From NCBI RefSeq assembly GCF_009707385.1, contig NZ_CP046115.1, positions 4,030,001 through 4,094,000 of the forward strand: 64,000 bases of DNA, written 5' to 3'. Each line of letters begins with the position of its first letter. Within the stretch, counting starts at the first letter, position 1. A program made the translations under genes and the position numbers. Below, in pieces: positions 33,932 to 47,734 of the stretch. The notes below the pieces were generated by a model. It was not told the origin of the DNA. It saw only the letters and a list, made by a program, of their open reading frames with translations, and made no database searches. The stretch comes from Klebsiella oxytoca. GTDB lineage: Bacteria > Pseudomonadota > Gammaproteobacteria > Enterobacterales > Enterobacteriaceae.

Positions 33932-34051
33932 ATGCCTGGCAGTTCCCTACTCTCACATGGGGAGACCCCACACTACCATCGGCGCTACGGCGTTTCACTT
34001 CTGAGTTCGGCATGGGGTCAGGTGGGACCACCGCGCTGTTGCCGCCAGGCA
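33932..34051 (-). rRNA. rrf: 5S ribosomal RNA
   Basis: 120 nt, minus strand, from TGCCTGGCGGC to GAACTGCCAGGCAT. Near-identical to E. coli 5S, with the terminal helix closed. Last gene of the operon; corresponds to rrfG by position. Confidence 0.97.
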
Positions 34052-34076
34052 AATTCTTTGTACTCTGTCCTGTGTC

Positions 34077-34176
34077 TTTTACGCTCATACTGCGTTGGCT
34101 GCTCTCGCGAATGTCAGTCACATACTTCAGTATGCTCCTTCCATCGCTTCGCTTGCCGCCTTGTCTCAGCGTAAAA
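34077..34176 (-). repeat. ERIC-like element in the 23S-5S spacer
   Basis: A 100-bp insert bounded by perfect 9-bp inverted repeats TTTTACGCT/AGCGTAAAA. Inside, TGCGTTGGCTGC, CAGTCACATACTTCAGTATG and CGCTTGCCGCCTT align in order with the ERIC consensus. The central CATACT/AGTATG palindrome replaces the usual TTACTT. It enlarges the spacer to about 190 bp and would fold as a long hairpin in the precursor rRNA. Confidence 0.75.
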
Positions 34177-34241
34177 TCCTTCGGACTCTGAATCAGAGCT
34201 GAAAATCGTCTCTCAAATCGCCAAAACATCTTCGGCGTTGT

Positions 34242-37143
<2,902 letters not shown>

Positions 37144-37247
37144 TCACAACCCGAAGATGTTTCGTGAAACACCCTCGTGTCGCGAAAATTTGAGAGACTC
37201 GAACACACTTCAACAGTGTGTCGTTTCAATTTTCAGCTTGATCCAGA

Positions 37248-37260
37248 TTTTTAAAGAGCA
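37248..37260 (-). promoter_or_regulatory. Spacer boxA antitermination element
   Basis: Minus-strand TGCTCTTTAAAAA between tRNA-Glu and 23S matches the rrn boxA recognised by NusB/S10. Confidence 0.75.
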
Positions 37261-37333
37261 AATATCTCAAACGTCACCCGAAGATGAGTTTTGAGATACC
37301 GGTTGGTTGTGCCTTTCACTCACACCCAGCAAG

Positions 37334-37408
37334 TGGCGTCCCCTAGGGGATTCGAACCCCTGTTGCCGCCGTGAAAGGGCGGAGTCCTAACCGCTAGACG
37401 AAGGGGAC
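37334..37408 (-). tRNA. gltW: tRNA-Glu (anticodon TTC)
   Basis: 75 nt with encoded CCA, minus strand, from GTCCCCTTCG to GGGGACGCCA, inside the 16S-23S spacer. Acceptor stem GTCCCCT/AGGGGAC; anticodon loop CTTTCAC; T-loop TTCGAATC. The D-arm (TAGCGGTTAGGA) is one base shorter than the E. coli GltW sequence I recall. The position matches gltW of rrnG. Confidence 0.96.
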
Positions 37409-37495
37409 ACGAGGTGTCACGACTTCGCAGCCGTCTTGCTTCTTTACATCTATCAGACAATCTGTGTGAGCACTACAAAGGCAGGTTCTTTCAGG

Positions 37496-39035
<1,540 letters not shown>

Positions 39036-39167
39036 AAGTTTGATGCTCACAGAATTAAACTTCGTAATGAATTACGTGTTCACTCTTTGAGACTTGGTAT
39101 TCATTTTTCGTCCGAAGACGTTAAGAATCCATGTCACTTTGAGTGCCCACACAGATTGTCTGATAAA

Positions 39168-39180
39168 TTGTTAAAGAGCA
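39168..39180 (-). promoter_or_regulatory. rrn leader boxA
   Basis: Minus-strand TGCTCTTTAACAA, exact rrn boxA, about 130 bases upstream of 16S and about 30 bases after the inferred P2 start. Confidence 0.88.
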
Positions 39181-39216
39181 GTGCCGCTTCGCTTTTCGCT
39201 GCAGCGTGGGGTGTGC

Positions 39217-39244
39217 ATATTACGCCTTCCCGCTAAAGAGTCAA
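39217..39244 (-). promoter_or_regulatory. rrn P2 promoter
   Basis: TTGACT (39239-39244), 16-base spacer, TAATAT (39217-39222) on the minus strand, followed by a GC-rich discriminator. Confidence 0.88.
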
Positions 39245-39336
39245 GCGATTATTTTCACTTTTCTCTGCCGGCATTCATCGCTGAATCCCGCTAACCCGGC
39301 GGCTTGTTGGCCGTTGTTCCGTGTCAGTGGAGGCGC

Positions 39337-39364
39337 ATTATAGGGAGTAATTCTGACGTGACAA
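39337..39364 (-). promoter_or_regulatory. rrn P1 promoter with upstream AT-rich UP element
   Basis: TTGTCA (39359-39364), 16-base spacer, TATAAT (39337-39342), then GCGCCTCC discriminator as in E. coli rrn P1. An A/T tract just upstream (39370-39383) fits an UP element. P1 lies 120 bases upstream of P2. Confidence 0.92.
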
Positions 39365-39451
39365 GGGGAATTTTAAAAAAAAACTCCGCATGCTTAATTT
39401 TCAACCAAGCCATTAGCTAAAATTAATCAATTGCCTGGTTTTTAAACAAAA

Positions 39452-39480
39452 ACGAGCCCTGAGGGCCCGTTTTTGCGGTT
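39452..39480 (-). terminator. clpB terminator
   Basis: Minus-strand ACGGGCCC-TCA-GGGCTCGT hairpin (one mismatch) followed by TTTTTG, 18 bases after the clpB stop. It insulates clpB from the rRNA operon on the same strand. Confidence 0.82.
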
Positions 39481-39487
39481 TTGTGAG

Positions 39488-42061
39488 TTACTGCACTGCT
39501 ACTATCCGATCGTTTTTCACGACTAGCTGCACTTCTTTACCCGGAATCAGCTCACCGGAAAGAATCTGCTGCGCAAGCGGGTTTTCGATCTGTTGCTGGA
39601 TAGCTCGTTTCAGAGGACGAGCGCCATAAACCGGATCGTAGCCGTTTTCGCTCAACAGCTTCAGAGCGTCTTCAGAGATATGGACTTCGTAGCCGCGTTC
39701 TTCAAGACGTTTATACAACCGCTGCAGCTGAATCTGCGCAATCGAAGCAATGTGTTTTTCACCCAACGGATGGAATACAACAACCTCATCAATACGGTTG
39801 ATAAACTCCGGACGGAAGCTTTGGCTAACCACGCCCAGCACCAGATCTTTCATGTGACTATAATCCAGCGCACCAAAACGTTCCTGAATGAGATCGGAGC
39901 CGAGGTTTGAGGTCATGATGACGACCGTATTACGGAAGTCGACCGTTCTCCCCTGCCCGTCCGTCAAACGTCCATCGTCCAGAACCTGCAGCAGAATGTT
40001 AAAGACATCGGGATGCGCTTTTTCCACTTCATCCAGCAGGATGACGGAATAAGGACGGCGGCGGACCGCTTCTGTCAAATAGCCGCCTTCTTCATAGCCA
40101 ACATATCCCGGAGGTGCCCCAACCAGACGTGAAACGGAATGTTTCTCCATAAACTCTGACATGTCGATGCGAACCATCGCATCGTCGCTATCGAACATAA
40201 AGTTGGCCAGCGCTTTACACAGTTCCGTTTTACCCACACCGGTAGGCCCCAGGAACAGGAATGAGCCAATCGGGCGGTTAGGATCGGACAACCCGGCACG
40301 GCTACGGCGGATCGCATTCGATACCGCTTCAACTGCTTCATTCTGACCAATGACGCGACTATGCAACTCCTGCTCCATACGCAGCAGTTTCTCACGCTCG
40401 CCTTCAAGCATTCTCGCCACCGGGATACCCGTCCAGCGAGCCAGCACTTCCGCGATTTCCGCATCCGTTACTTTATTACGTAACAGACGCATCGTCTTGC
40501 CTTCCGACTGCGTTGCCGCCGCCAGCTGTTTTTCCAGTTCCGGGATCTTGCCGTACTGCAGCTCAGACATCCGCGCCAGATCGCCGACGCGACGCGCCTG
40601 TTCAATAGCGATTTTGGCCTGCTCCAGCTCAGCTTTAATCGTCTGGGTTCCTGAGAGCGACGCTTTTTCAGCCTTCCACTCTTCTTCTAATATCGAATAC
40701 TGGCGTTCTTTATCCGCCAGCTCCTCATTCAGCATATCCAGTCGCTTAATACTGGCTTCATCGGACTCTTTCTTCAGCGCCTGCTGTTCCAGCTTAAGCT
40801 GGATGATACGACGGTCAAGCCGGTCCAGTTCTTCCGGTTTTGAGTCAATCTGCATTCGGATGCTGGAAGCAGCCTCATCGATCAGGTCGATGGCTTTATC
40901 CGGCAGCTGTCGGTCGGCGATATAGCGGTGAGACAGCGTCGCTGCAGCCACAATTGCCGGGTCGGTGATCTGCACATGGTGATGCAGTTCATAACGTTCT
41001 TTCAATCCGCGCAGAATCGCGATGGTATCTTCAACGGTCGGCTCCGCCACAAACACTTTCTGGAAACGGCGTTCCAGCGCAGCATCTTTTTCAATGTACT
41101 GGCGATATTCATCAAGCGTCGTAGCACCAACGCAGTGCAGTTCACCACGCGCCAGCGCCGGTTTCAGCATGTTACCGGCGTCCATTGCGCCGTCGGCTTT
41201 ACCAGCACCGACCATGGTGTGCAGCTCATCGATAAACAGAATAACGTTGCCTTCCTGCTTAGCGAGATCGTTCAGGACACCTTTCAGGCGTTCTTCAAAT
41301 TCACCGCGATATTTGGCGCCAGCGACAAGCGCCCCCATATCCAGCGCCAGCACCCGGCGGCCCTTCAGCCCTTCAGGCACTTCTCCGTTTACAATCCGCT
41401 GCGCCAGCCCTTCAACAATGGCGGTTTTACCCACCCCTGGTTCACCAATGAGTACCGGGTTATTTTTGGTGCGTCGCTGCAGAACCTGAATCGTACGGCG
41501 AATTTCTTCATCACGGCCGATTACCGGGTCAAGTTTGCCCTGCTCGGCGCGTTCGGTCAGGTCGACCGTAAATTTTTTCAATGCCTGACGTTGGTCTTCG
41601 GCACCCTGATCGTTCACGCTTTCACCTCCGCGCATTTGTTCAATCGCCTGACTCACGTTAGCGGTTGTGGCTCCGGCGGATTTTAAAAGGTCGGTCAGCG
41701 TGCCGCGTGATTCAAGCGCTGCCAGAACGAACAGTTCTGACGAAATAAAGTTATCCTTTCTCTTTTGCGCCAGCTTGTCGCAAAGGTTCAGGATACGCAC
41801 TAAATCCTGAGACGGTTGAACATCGCCACCGGTACCTTCTACCTGCGGCAAACGGCTCAGCGCCTGTTCAATATTGGTGCGTAACTCTCCGGCGTTGATA
41901 CCTGCCGAAGTTAATAAAGGACGTACCGATCCCCCTTCCTGATTCAGCAAGGCGCTCATAAGATGAAGAGGTTCGATGAATTGGTTGTCGTGCCCAAGCG
42001 CAAGAGACTGGGCATCGGCAAGAGCAAGCTGGAATTTATTAGTAAGACGATCCAGACGCAT
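39488..42061 (-). CDS. clpB: ATP-dependent chaperone ClpB
   Basis: 857-residue Hsp100 disaggregase that works with DnaK/DnaJ/GrpE. N-domain about 1-145, first AAA domain with GEPGVGKT (about 206), a coiled-coil M domain (about 400-530, E/K/R/L-rich), second AAA domain with GPTGVGKT (about 605) and the pore loop GYVGYEEGG. The ATG at 42059-42061 ([11 protein letters not shown]) matches E. coli. An internal GTG (41615-41617, Val149) with a strong GGAGG in front should give the shorter ClpB form. Driven by a sigma-32 promoter. Confidence 0.98.
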   Translation of the reverse strand: MRLDRLTNKFQLALADAQSLALGHDNQFIEPLHLMSALLNQEGGSVRPLLTSAGINAGELRTNIEQALSRLPQVEGTGGDVQPSQDLVRILNLCDKLAQKRKDNFISSELFVLAALESRGTLTDLLKSAGATTANVSQAIEQMRGGESVNDQGAEDQRQALKKFTVDLTERAEQGKLDPVIGRDEEIRRTIQVLQRRTKNNPVLIGEPGVGKTAIVEGLAQRIVNGEVPEGLKGRRVLALDMGALVAGAKYRGEFEERLKGVLNDLAKQEGNVILFIDELHTMVGAGKADGAMDAGNMLKPALARGELHCVGATTLDEYRQYIEKDAALERRFQKVFVAEPTVEDTIAILRGLKERYELHHHVQITDPAIVAAATLSHRYIADRQLPDKAIDLIDEAASSIRMQIDSKPEELDRLDRRIIQLKLEQQALKKESDEASIKRLDMLNEELADKERQYSILEEEWKAEKASLSGTQTIKAELEQAKIAIEQARRVGDLARMSELQYGKIPELEKQLAAATQSEGKTMRLLRNKVTDAEIAEVLARWTGIPVARMLEGEREKLLRMEQELHSRVIGQNEAVEAVSNAIRRSRAGLSDPNRPIGSFLFLGPTGVGKTELCKALANFMFDSDDAMVRIDMSEFMEKHSVSRLVGAPPGYVGYEEGGYLTEAVRRRPYSVILLDEVEKAHPDVFNILLQVLDDGRLTDGQGRTVDFRNTVVIMTSNLGSDLIQERFGALDYSHMKDLVLGVVSQSFRPEFINRIDEVVVFHPLGEKHIASIAQIQLQRLYKRLEERGYEVHISEDALKLLSENGYDPVYGARPLKRAIQQQIENPLAQQILSGELIPGKEVQLVVKNDRIVAVQ
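41615..41629 (-). promoter_or_regulatory. Internal translation start for short ClpB
   Basis: GGAGGTGAAAGC precedes an in-frame GTG at codon 149 (41615-41617). E. coli makes a roughly 80-kDa ClpB lacking the N-domain from the equivalent codon. Confidence 0.75.
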
Positions 42062-42100
42062 AACTCCTCCCATAACAGGTCAAATTTGCTACTGGAGATT

Positions 42101-42128
42101 AAATGAGGTCATCCCTCAATTATTCAAG
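42101..42128 (-). promoter_or_regulatory. Sigma-32 promoter of clpB
   Basis: CTTGAA (42123-42128), 14-base spacer, CCTCATTT (42101-42108) matches the heat-shock consensus and is almost identical to the E. coli clpB promoter. Confidence 0.9.
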
Positions 42129-42189
42129 GTTAAAGACCTGAACTATGCAAAAAATAAGTTTGCCTTCTGGATCGTCTTAGTTCGGCAGG

Positions 42190-42921
42190 TTATATCAGCC
42201 AGATAAAACTTGCCATACGACCTGTCGTTTTGTCGCGACGATAAGAGAAAAAATCATCTTTTTCGCTGAGGGTGCAACGGTCACCACCGAAAATCTGCTC
42301 AACGCCAACGCTCGCCAGACGCTGACGGGCCAGTTGATAGAGATCAGCAAAATATTTTTCACCTGCGGCGCGAAATGCGCGCTCTGCCTGGACATCTTTT
42401 GCCATAAAGGCTTCACGCACTTCCGGGCCAACCTCAAAAGCTTGCGGCCCAATGGCTGGACCAAGCCATGCCATGATGTTTTCGGGCTTATCGGCAAAAC
42501 AGGCGACCGTTTCCTCCAGCACGCCTTCGCACAGACCGCGCCAGCCAGCATGGGCAGCCGCAATCTCTGTACCCGCGCGGTTACAAAAAAGCACCGGCAG
42601 GCAATCGGCGGTCATTACCGCGCATACCGTCCCCGGGACATTGCTGTAGGAAGCATCCGCCCGCTTTGACTCGTACGGCCCGCCATCGAGCTGCAAAACA
42701 GTCGTACCGTGCACCTGCTCCAGCCACACCGGGTATGAAGGCAGACCACCTGCGGCATACATGCGCCGACGGTTCTCTTCTACGTGCTGTAGATTGTCCC
42801 CGCAATGCGCCCCCAGATTGAGTGAATCATACGGCGGCAGGCTAACCCCGCCAACGCGCGTGGAACTACAGGCAGCCACGCCTTTCGGCGTCGGCCATTG
42901 CGGTACAATCACTTTAGTCAT
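42190..42921 (-). CDS. pgeF: Polyphenol oxidase / peptidoglycan editing factor PgeF
   Basis: 243-residue member of the YfiH/laccase-domain (DUF152) family, shown to be a purine nucleoside phosphorylase-like and peptidoglycan-editing protein that removes mis-incorporated serine from muropeptides. The metal-binding residues lie in MTADCLPVLFC and AAAHAGWRGL, with a third His in WLEQVHGTTV. The ATG overlaps the rluD stop by 4 bases (coupled pair rluD-pgeF), and clpB follows on the same strand from its own promoter. Confidence 0.93.
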   Translation of the reverse strand: MTKVIVPQWPTPKGVAACSSTRVGGVSLPPYDSLNLGAHCGDNLQHVEENRRRMYAAGGLPSYPVWLEQVHGTTVLQLDGGPYESKRADASYSNVPGTVCAVMTADCLPVLFCNRAGTEIAAAHAGWRGLCEGVLEETVACFADKPENIMAWLGPAIGPQAFEVGPEVREAFMAKDVQAERAFRAAGEKYFADLYQLARQRLASVGVEQIFGGDRCTLSEKDDFFSYRRDKTTGRMASFIWLI

Positions 42922-43898
42922 AGCCAGTCGATATCGTCTTTATGAGCTTCAAAATCAGCGCGCATGGCATCAATTAAATCAACCATATCCTGTGGAATTG
43001 GCGCATGCCATTCCATCTCAATTCCGCTGATCGGATGGTATAAGCGCAGCATGGTGGCATGCAAAGCCTGGCGATCGAACTTGCGCAGAGCAGCGATAAA
43101 CTCTTCCGATGCGCCTTTTGGCGGACGCGGCCGCCCACCGTACACTTGATCGCCCACCAGCGGATGGGTGATGTGCGCCATATGCACGCGAATCTGGTGC
43201 GTACGCCCGGTCTCCAGACGCAAACGCAGGCGAGTATGGATGCGAAAATGCTCCATAATTCGGTAGTGCGTTACCGCTGGTTTTCCCATTGGATGTACCG
43301 CCATGTGAGTACGCTTGGTAGGGTGGCGGCTAATCGGTTCTTCAACCGAACCGCCTGCGGTCATATGACCGATGGCCACCGCTTCATACTCACGGGTGAT
43401 TTCACGCAGCTGCAGGGACTCCACCAGCCGGGTTTGCGCCGGTATAGTTTTCGCCACCACCATCAAACCGGTGGTGTCTTTATCAAGACGGTGCACAATT
43501 CCGGCACGCGGCACATCAGCAATGGCCGGATAGTAGTGCAACAGCGCATTCAGCACAGTACCGTCAGGGTTTCCCGCGCCGGGATGCACAACTAAATCGC
43601 GCGGTTTGTTAATTACGAGGATGTCATCATCTTCATAAACGATATTGAGCGGAATATCCTGTGGCTGGAAACGAACTTCTTCTTCGATTTCAACATCGAT
43701 AGCAATCGTCTCTCCCCCCAGCACTTTCTCTTTCGGCTTGTCACTGACATTGCCGTTTACCAGCACTCTCTGGTCAAGGATCCATTCTTTTATGCGTGAA
43801 CGCGAATAATCCGGGAACAATTCGGCCAAAGCCTGATCTAAGCGTTGTCCGAGTTGGTTTTCGGACACCGTTGCGTTGAGTTGTACTCGTTGTGCCAT
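42918..43898 (-). CDS. rluD: 23S rRNA pseudouridine(1911/1915/1917) synthase
   Basis: 326 residues. N-terminal S4-like RNA-binding domain (QRLDQALAELFPDYSRSRIKEWI), then the RluA-family catalytic domain with the motif HRLDKDTTGLMVVA containing the catalytic Asp (about residue 139). It modifies helix 69 of 23S rRNA and is important for 50S assembly and normal growth. Divergent from bamD; overlaps pgeF by 4 bases. Confidence 0.98.
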   Translation of the reverse strand: MAQRVQLNATVSENQLGQRLDQALAELFPDYSRSRIKEWILDQRVLVNGNVSDKPKEKVLGGETIAIDVEIEEEVRFQPQDIPLNIVYEDDDILVINKPRDLVVHPGAGNPDGTVLNALLHYYPAIADVPRAGIVHRLDKDTTGLMVVAKTIPAQTRLVESLQLREITREYEAVAIGHMTAGGSVEEPISRHPTKRTHMAVHPMGKPAVTHYRIMEHFRIHTRLRLRLETGRTHQIRVHMAHITHPLVGDQVYGGRPRPPKGASEEFIAALRKFDRQALHATMLRLYHPISGIEMEWHAPIPQDMVDLIDAMRADFEAHKDDIDWL

Positions 43899-44030
43899 AT
43901 ACAGCTTCTTCGTTTTAACGTTGGGTTTTACGGCTTTGCCGTTTAATATAGTGTGCTATTGTAGCTGGTCTTAATCGGGAGCAGGAACAGAGATTCTCCC
44001 GCATAAACATTTTGAGGAAGTCAAAACGTC

Positions 44031-44768
44031 ATGACGCGCATGAAATACCTGGTGGCAGCAGCCACACTGAGCCTGGCTTTGGTGGGTTGCTCTGGCTCAA
44101 AGGAGGAGGTGCCCGATAATCCGCCGAATGAGATCTACGCGACCGCTCAGCAAAAGCTGCAGGACGGTAACTGGAAACAGGCAATAACGCAACTGGAAGC
44201 GTTGGATAACCGTTATCCCTTTGGACCTTATTCCCAACAGGTACAGTTGGATCTGATTTATGCGTACTACAAAAACGCCGATCTGCCGCTGGCTCAGGCC
44301 GCCATCGATCGCTTTGTACGCCTGAACCCTACGCATCCTAACATTGATTACGTCATTTATATGCGTGGTCTGACAAATATGGCGTTGGATGACAGTGCGC
44401 TGCAGGGCTTCTTCGGTGTCGATCGCTCCGATCGCGATCCACAACACGCGCGTGATGCCTTTAACGACTTCTCCAGGCTGGTTCGTGGCTATCCTAATAG
44501 CCAGTACTCCACCGACGCCTATAAACGTATGGTGTTCCTGAAGGATCGTCTGGCGAAGTACGAGCTATCGGTTGTTGATTACTATACCGCTCGTGGCGCA
44601 TGGGTTGCGGTAGTCAACCGCGTGGAAGGAATGCTGCGTAACTATCCGGATACGCAGGCCACCCGCGATGCGCTGCCGAAGATGGAAAACGCCTACCGTC
44701 AGATGCAAATGAATGCTCAGGCCGACAAGGTTGCGCAAATCATTGCAGCAAACGGTAAGAACACCTGA
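44031..44768 (+). CDS. bamD: Outer membrane protein assembly factor BamD
   Basis: 245 residues. Lipoprotein signal peptide with lipobox ALVGC (Cys at residue 22), followed by TPR-type repeats ([39 protein letters not shown]). Essential partner of BamA in inserting beta-barrel proteins. The ATG follows TTGAGGAAG. It is divergent from rluD and closed by its own terminator. Confidence 0.98.
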   Translation: MTRMKYLVAAATLSLALVGCSGSKEEVPDNPPNEIYATAQQKLQDGNWKQAITQLEALDNRYPFGPYSQQVQLDLIYAYYKNADLPLAQAAIDRFVRLNPTHPNIDYVIYMRGLTNMALDDSALQGFFGVDRSDRDPQHARDAFNDFSRLVRGYPNSQYSTDAYKRMVFLKDRLAKYELSVVDYYTARGAWVAVVNRVEGMLRNYPDTQATRDALPKMENAYRQMQMNAQADKVAQIIAANGKNT

Positions 44769-44784
44769 TAGACGATAGATAAGC

Positions 44785-44815
44785 AAAACGGCAGCCTGAT
44801 GGCTGCCGTTTTTTT
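44785..44815 (+). terminator. bamD terminator
   Basis: AACGGCAGCC/GGCTGCCGTT 10-bp stem with 4-base loop and seven T residues. Confidence 0.92.
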
Positions 44816-44960
44816 ATTCGTTAAAAATTTTAGCTGAAGCGGTTTAGCGCTGAGTTAACTCATCAAATATGGCCCTCTTTTTTCCATTCGACAAGTAAAA
44901 TCTCCTCTGTTCCTGTCCTGCCTCACAAAACAGATTTGTTGACAAAAAGTGACAATAAAA

Positions 44961-45375
<415 letters not shown>

Positions 45376-45401
45376 TCCTTAACTTAAGCTTGTGTCATGC
45401 C

Positions 45402-45424
45402 ACGCGCCTTCGGGCGCGTTTTTT
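45402..45424 (+). terminator. raiA terminator
   Basis: ACGCGCC-TTC-GGGCGCGT hairpin with six T residues; its T run abuts the pheL -35. Confidence 0.88.
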
Positions 45425-45425
45425 A

Positions 45426-45455
45426 TTGACAGAGTGAAAACAGTACAGGTACTGT
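45426..45455 (+). promoter_or_regulatory. pheL-pheA promoter
   Basis: TTGACA (45426-45431), 18-base spacer, TACTGT (45450-45455), in the same place as the E. coli phe promoter though with a poorer -10. Confidence 0.65.
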
Positions 45456-45482
45456 AATCCCCACTAACTTAAGGAATTCATC

Positions 45483-45530
45483 GTGCAACCGATCCCGTTC
45501 TTCTTCGCATTCTTTTTTACCTTCCCCTGA
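45483..45530 (+). CDS. pheL: phe operon leader peptide
   Basis: A 15-residue peptide, (M)QPIPFFFAFFFTFP, with seven Phe codons in fifteen. It starts at GTG behind AAGGA. Ribosome stalling at the Phe codons when tRNA-Phe is uncharged would block formation of the terminator at 45578-45605. The start codon is GTG and residues 2-3 are QP, where E. coli has ATG and KH. Confidence 0.93.
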   Translation: MQPIPFFFAFFFTFP

Positions 45531-45577
45531 ATGGGAGGCAATTCGTCGTGTGATAAAGAATGCGAAGACGAACAACA

Positions 45578-45605
45578 AGGCCTCCCAAGCGGGAGGCCTT
45601 TTTTA
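45578..45605 (+). terminator. pheA attenuator
   Basis: AAGGCCTCCC/GGGAGGCCTT stem with AAGC loop followed by TTTTT, between pheL and pheA. Upstream GGGAGGC (45532-45540) can pair with its left arm as the antiterminator. Confidence 0.9.
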
Positions 45606-45636
45606 TTGATAATCGATAACAAGAAAGGCAACACAT

Positions 45637-46797
45637 ATGACCGAGGAAAACCCATTACTGGCCCTACGCGATAAGATCAGCGCTCTTGATGAAAAGCTGC
45701 TTGCGCTGCTGGCTGAACGCCGTGGCCTGGCCGTAGAGGTTGGCAAAGCCAAGCTGGCATCACATCGTCCGGTGCGCGATATCGACCGCGAGCGCGACCT
45801 GCTGGAGCGGCTGATGACGCTGGGTAAAAGCTATCATCTTGATGCCCATTACATCACACGCCTGTTCCAGCTCATTATTGAAGACTCGGTTCTTACCCAA
45901 CAAACGCTACTCCAGCAGCACCTGAATAAAATAAACCCTCATTCCGCACGCGTAGCGTTTCTCGGCCCTAAAGGTTCATATTCGCATCTGGCGGCTCGTC
46001 AGTATGCGGCCCGCCACTTTGAACAGTTTATCGAGAGCGGCTGCGCTAAATTTGCCGATATCTTCGAGCAAGTGGAAACGGGTCAGGCTGACTACGCCGT
46101 CGTGCCTATCGAGAATACCAGCTCCGGCGGCATCAATGACGTTTACGACCTTCTGCAGCACACTAGCTTGTCCATCGTTGGCGAGCTGACGCTGCCTATC
46201 GATCACTGCGTGCTGGTCGCAACGTCAACCGATGCGCAGCAGATCACAACGGTCTACAGCCATCCGCAGCCGTTCCAGCAGTGCAGCCAATATCTAAGCC
46301 GCTATCCGCACTGGAACATTGAATATACCGATAGCACCTCGTCAGCAATGGAGAAGGTGGCGCAGGCTAACTCTCCGACCGTGGCCGCCCTGGGCAGCGA
46401 AGCCGGCGGCGCGCTGCACGGTTTGCAGGTTCTGGAGCATTGTCTTGCTAACCAGGCGCAAAACATCACCCGCTTCCTGGTCCTGGCACGAAAAGCGGTG
46501 GAAGTCTCCGATCAGGTACCGGCGAAAACCACCTTGCTAATGGCTACAGGCCAGCAAGCAGGAGCCCTGGTAGAGGCTCTGCTGGTGCTGCGCAACCATA
46601 ACCTGATAATGACGAAGCTGGAATCCCGTCCGATTCACGGTAACCCGTGGGAAGAGATGTTTTATCTGGATATCCAGGCCAACCTGGAATCGATGCCCAT
46701 GCGTAAGGCATTAAAAGAGCTGGCCGAGATAACCCGTTCAATGAAGGTGCTGGGCTGCTATGCCAGCGAAAACGTGGTACCGGTCGATCCGGTTTAA
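45637..46797 (+). CDS. pheA: Bifunctional chorismate mutase/prephenate dehydratase
   Basis: 386 residues, as in E. coli. The chorismate mutase domain covers residues 1-100 ([20 protein letters not shown]). Prephenate dehydratase follows from about 105 ([35 protein letters not shown]). The C-terminal ACT regulatory domain shows [10 protein letters not shown] and [11 protein letters not shown] for phenylalanine feedback binding. It makes phenylpyruvate for phenylalanine synthesis and is controlled by the pheL attenuator. Its stop overlaps the stop of the convergent SMP-30 gene. Confidence 0.98.
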   Translation: MTEENPLLALRDKISALDEKLLALLAERRGLAVEVGKAKLASHRPVRDIDRERDLLERLMTLGKSYHLDAHYITRLFQLIIEDSVLTQQTLLQQHLNKINPHSARVAFLGPKGSYSHLAARQYAARHFEQFIESGCAKFADIFEQVETGQADYAVVPIENTSSGGINDVYDLLQHTSLSIVGELTLPIDHCVLVATSTDAQQITTVYSHPQPFQQCSQYLSRYPHWNIEYTDSTSSAMEKVAQANSPTVAALGSEAGGALHGLQVLEHCLANQAQNITRFLVLARKAVEVSDQVPAKTTLLMATGQQAGALVEALLVLRNHNLIMTKLESRPIHGNPWEEMFYLDIQANLESMPMRKALKELAEITRSMKVLGCYASENVVPVDPV

Positions 46798-47666
46798 CTT
46801 TCTTTAAACGGCAATTTCTTCATCCCTGCCACGGCAACCGGCAGGGTGAAGATCGCGCCGGAAAGCGGATATTTTGCGACTTCTTCGGCGTCCATATTCT
46901 CCCGCGTAGTGGTGATATAAAGCGTTTTCATATCTGCCCCACCAAAACAGACCATCGTCGGGCAACGCACCGGTAAGCGATACTCCTCCAGCTGCTCACC
47001 CGTCGGCGAGAAGCGGGCAACCCGCCAGCCGTCAAACATCGCACTCCAGTAGCAACCTTCTACATCTATGGCCGCACCATCAGGGATCCCCTCCCCCGGC
47101 AGAAAGCGACGAAAAACCGCGCGCTTACCCGGCTCGCCCTGTTCATCCAAAGGAGTACGGTAGATAACAGCGTTCGGCGTATCCGAGGTATACATCCATT
47201 GCTTGTCTTCGCTAAACGCCAGGCCGTTGGCACCATGAATATCGCACTGGATGACCTGCGCAGAGAGATCGTTATCGATACGCATCAACAGCGCCCCGTT
47301 AAAATCTCCCGGCCCCCAGAAAGTTCCGGCATAAAAGCGGCCGTCGCGATCGGTTCCACCATCGTTAAAGCGCGCTAATAGCGGATTACTCGGGTTATCA
47401 CAAACTTTTCGCTGCAGAAGGCCATGAGTATCAGTGAGCCAAATACCGCTACGTAATGCGACGATAAACCCCCCCTTCGCCCGGAGAGCAAAACAGCCGG
47501 GCTCTTCAGGAAATTGTAGTACCTGATGTTCACCCGTCCGCACTTCGTAGCGATGAATCTCACACTCCATTATATCGGCCCAGTACAGAGCCTGTTCGGC
47601 TTCACTCCAGGTCGGACATTCCGGTAAATGCCCGGTGTAATCAAACAGCGGTTGTGGTTCAGCCAT
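46794..47666 (-). CDS. SMP-30/gluconolactonase/LRE family protein
   Basis: About 290 residues, a six-bladed beta-propeller lactonase-type hydrolase. The expected metal ligands are in place: Glu in LPECPTWSE, Asn in [19 protein letters not shown], Asn in [10 protein letters not shown], and Asp in [12 protein letters not shown]. Relatives hydrolyse sugar lactones; the substrate here is unknown. I start at the ATG 47664-47666, which has AGGGAT before it. The ATG at 47675 is too close to the tyrA terminator. It is not found here in E. coli. It lies between convergent pheA and the tyrA terminator, so expression may depend on read-through from aroF-tyrA. Confidence 0.85.
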   Translation of the reverse strand: MAEPQPLFDYTGHLPECPTWSEAEQALYWADIMECEIHRYEVRTGEHQVLQFPEEPGCFALRAKGGFIVALRSGIWLTDTHGLLQRKVCDNPSNPLLARFNDGGTDRDGRFYAGTFWGPGDFNGALLMRIDNDLSAQVIQCDIHGANGLAFSEDKQWMYTSDTPNAVIYRTPLDEQGEPGKRAVFRRFLPGEGIPDGAAIDVEGCYWSAMFDGWRVARFSPTGEQLEEYRLPVRCPTMVCFGGADMKTLYITTTRENMDAEEVAKYPLSGAIFTLPVAVAGMKKLPFKES

Positions 47667-47681
47667 CGTTTTCATCCCTAT

Positions 47682-47713
47682 AAAAAAAGCCAGCGGGTCA
47701 CCCCCCTGGCTTT
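47682..47713 (-). terminator. tyrA terminator
   Basis: AAAGCCAG/CTGGCTTT stem followed on the minus strand by a seven-T run, after the aroF-tyrA operon and immediately before the SMP-30 gene. Confidence 0.85.
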
Positions 47714-47734
47714 ATTGTATACGCGTTTTAACAC

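Noticed and set aside
37334..37408. tRNA-Glu as a possible integration site for a mobile island
   Set aside because: The tRNA lies inside an intact rRNA operon with normal flanks; no integrase, direct repeat or foreign cargo is present.
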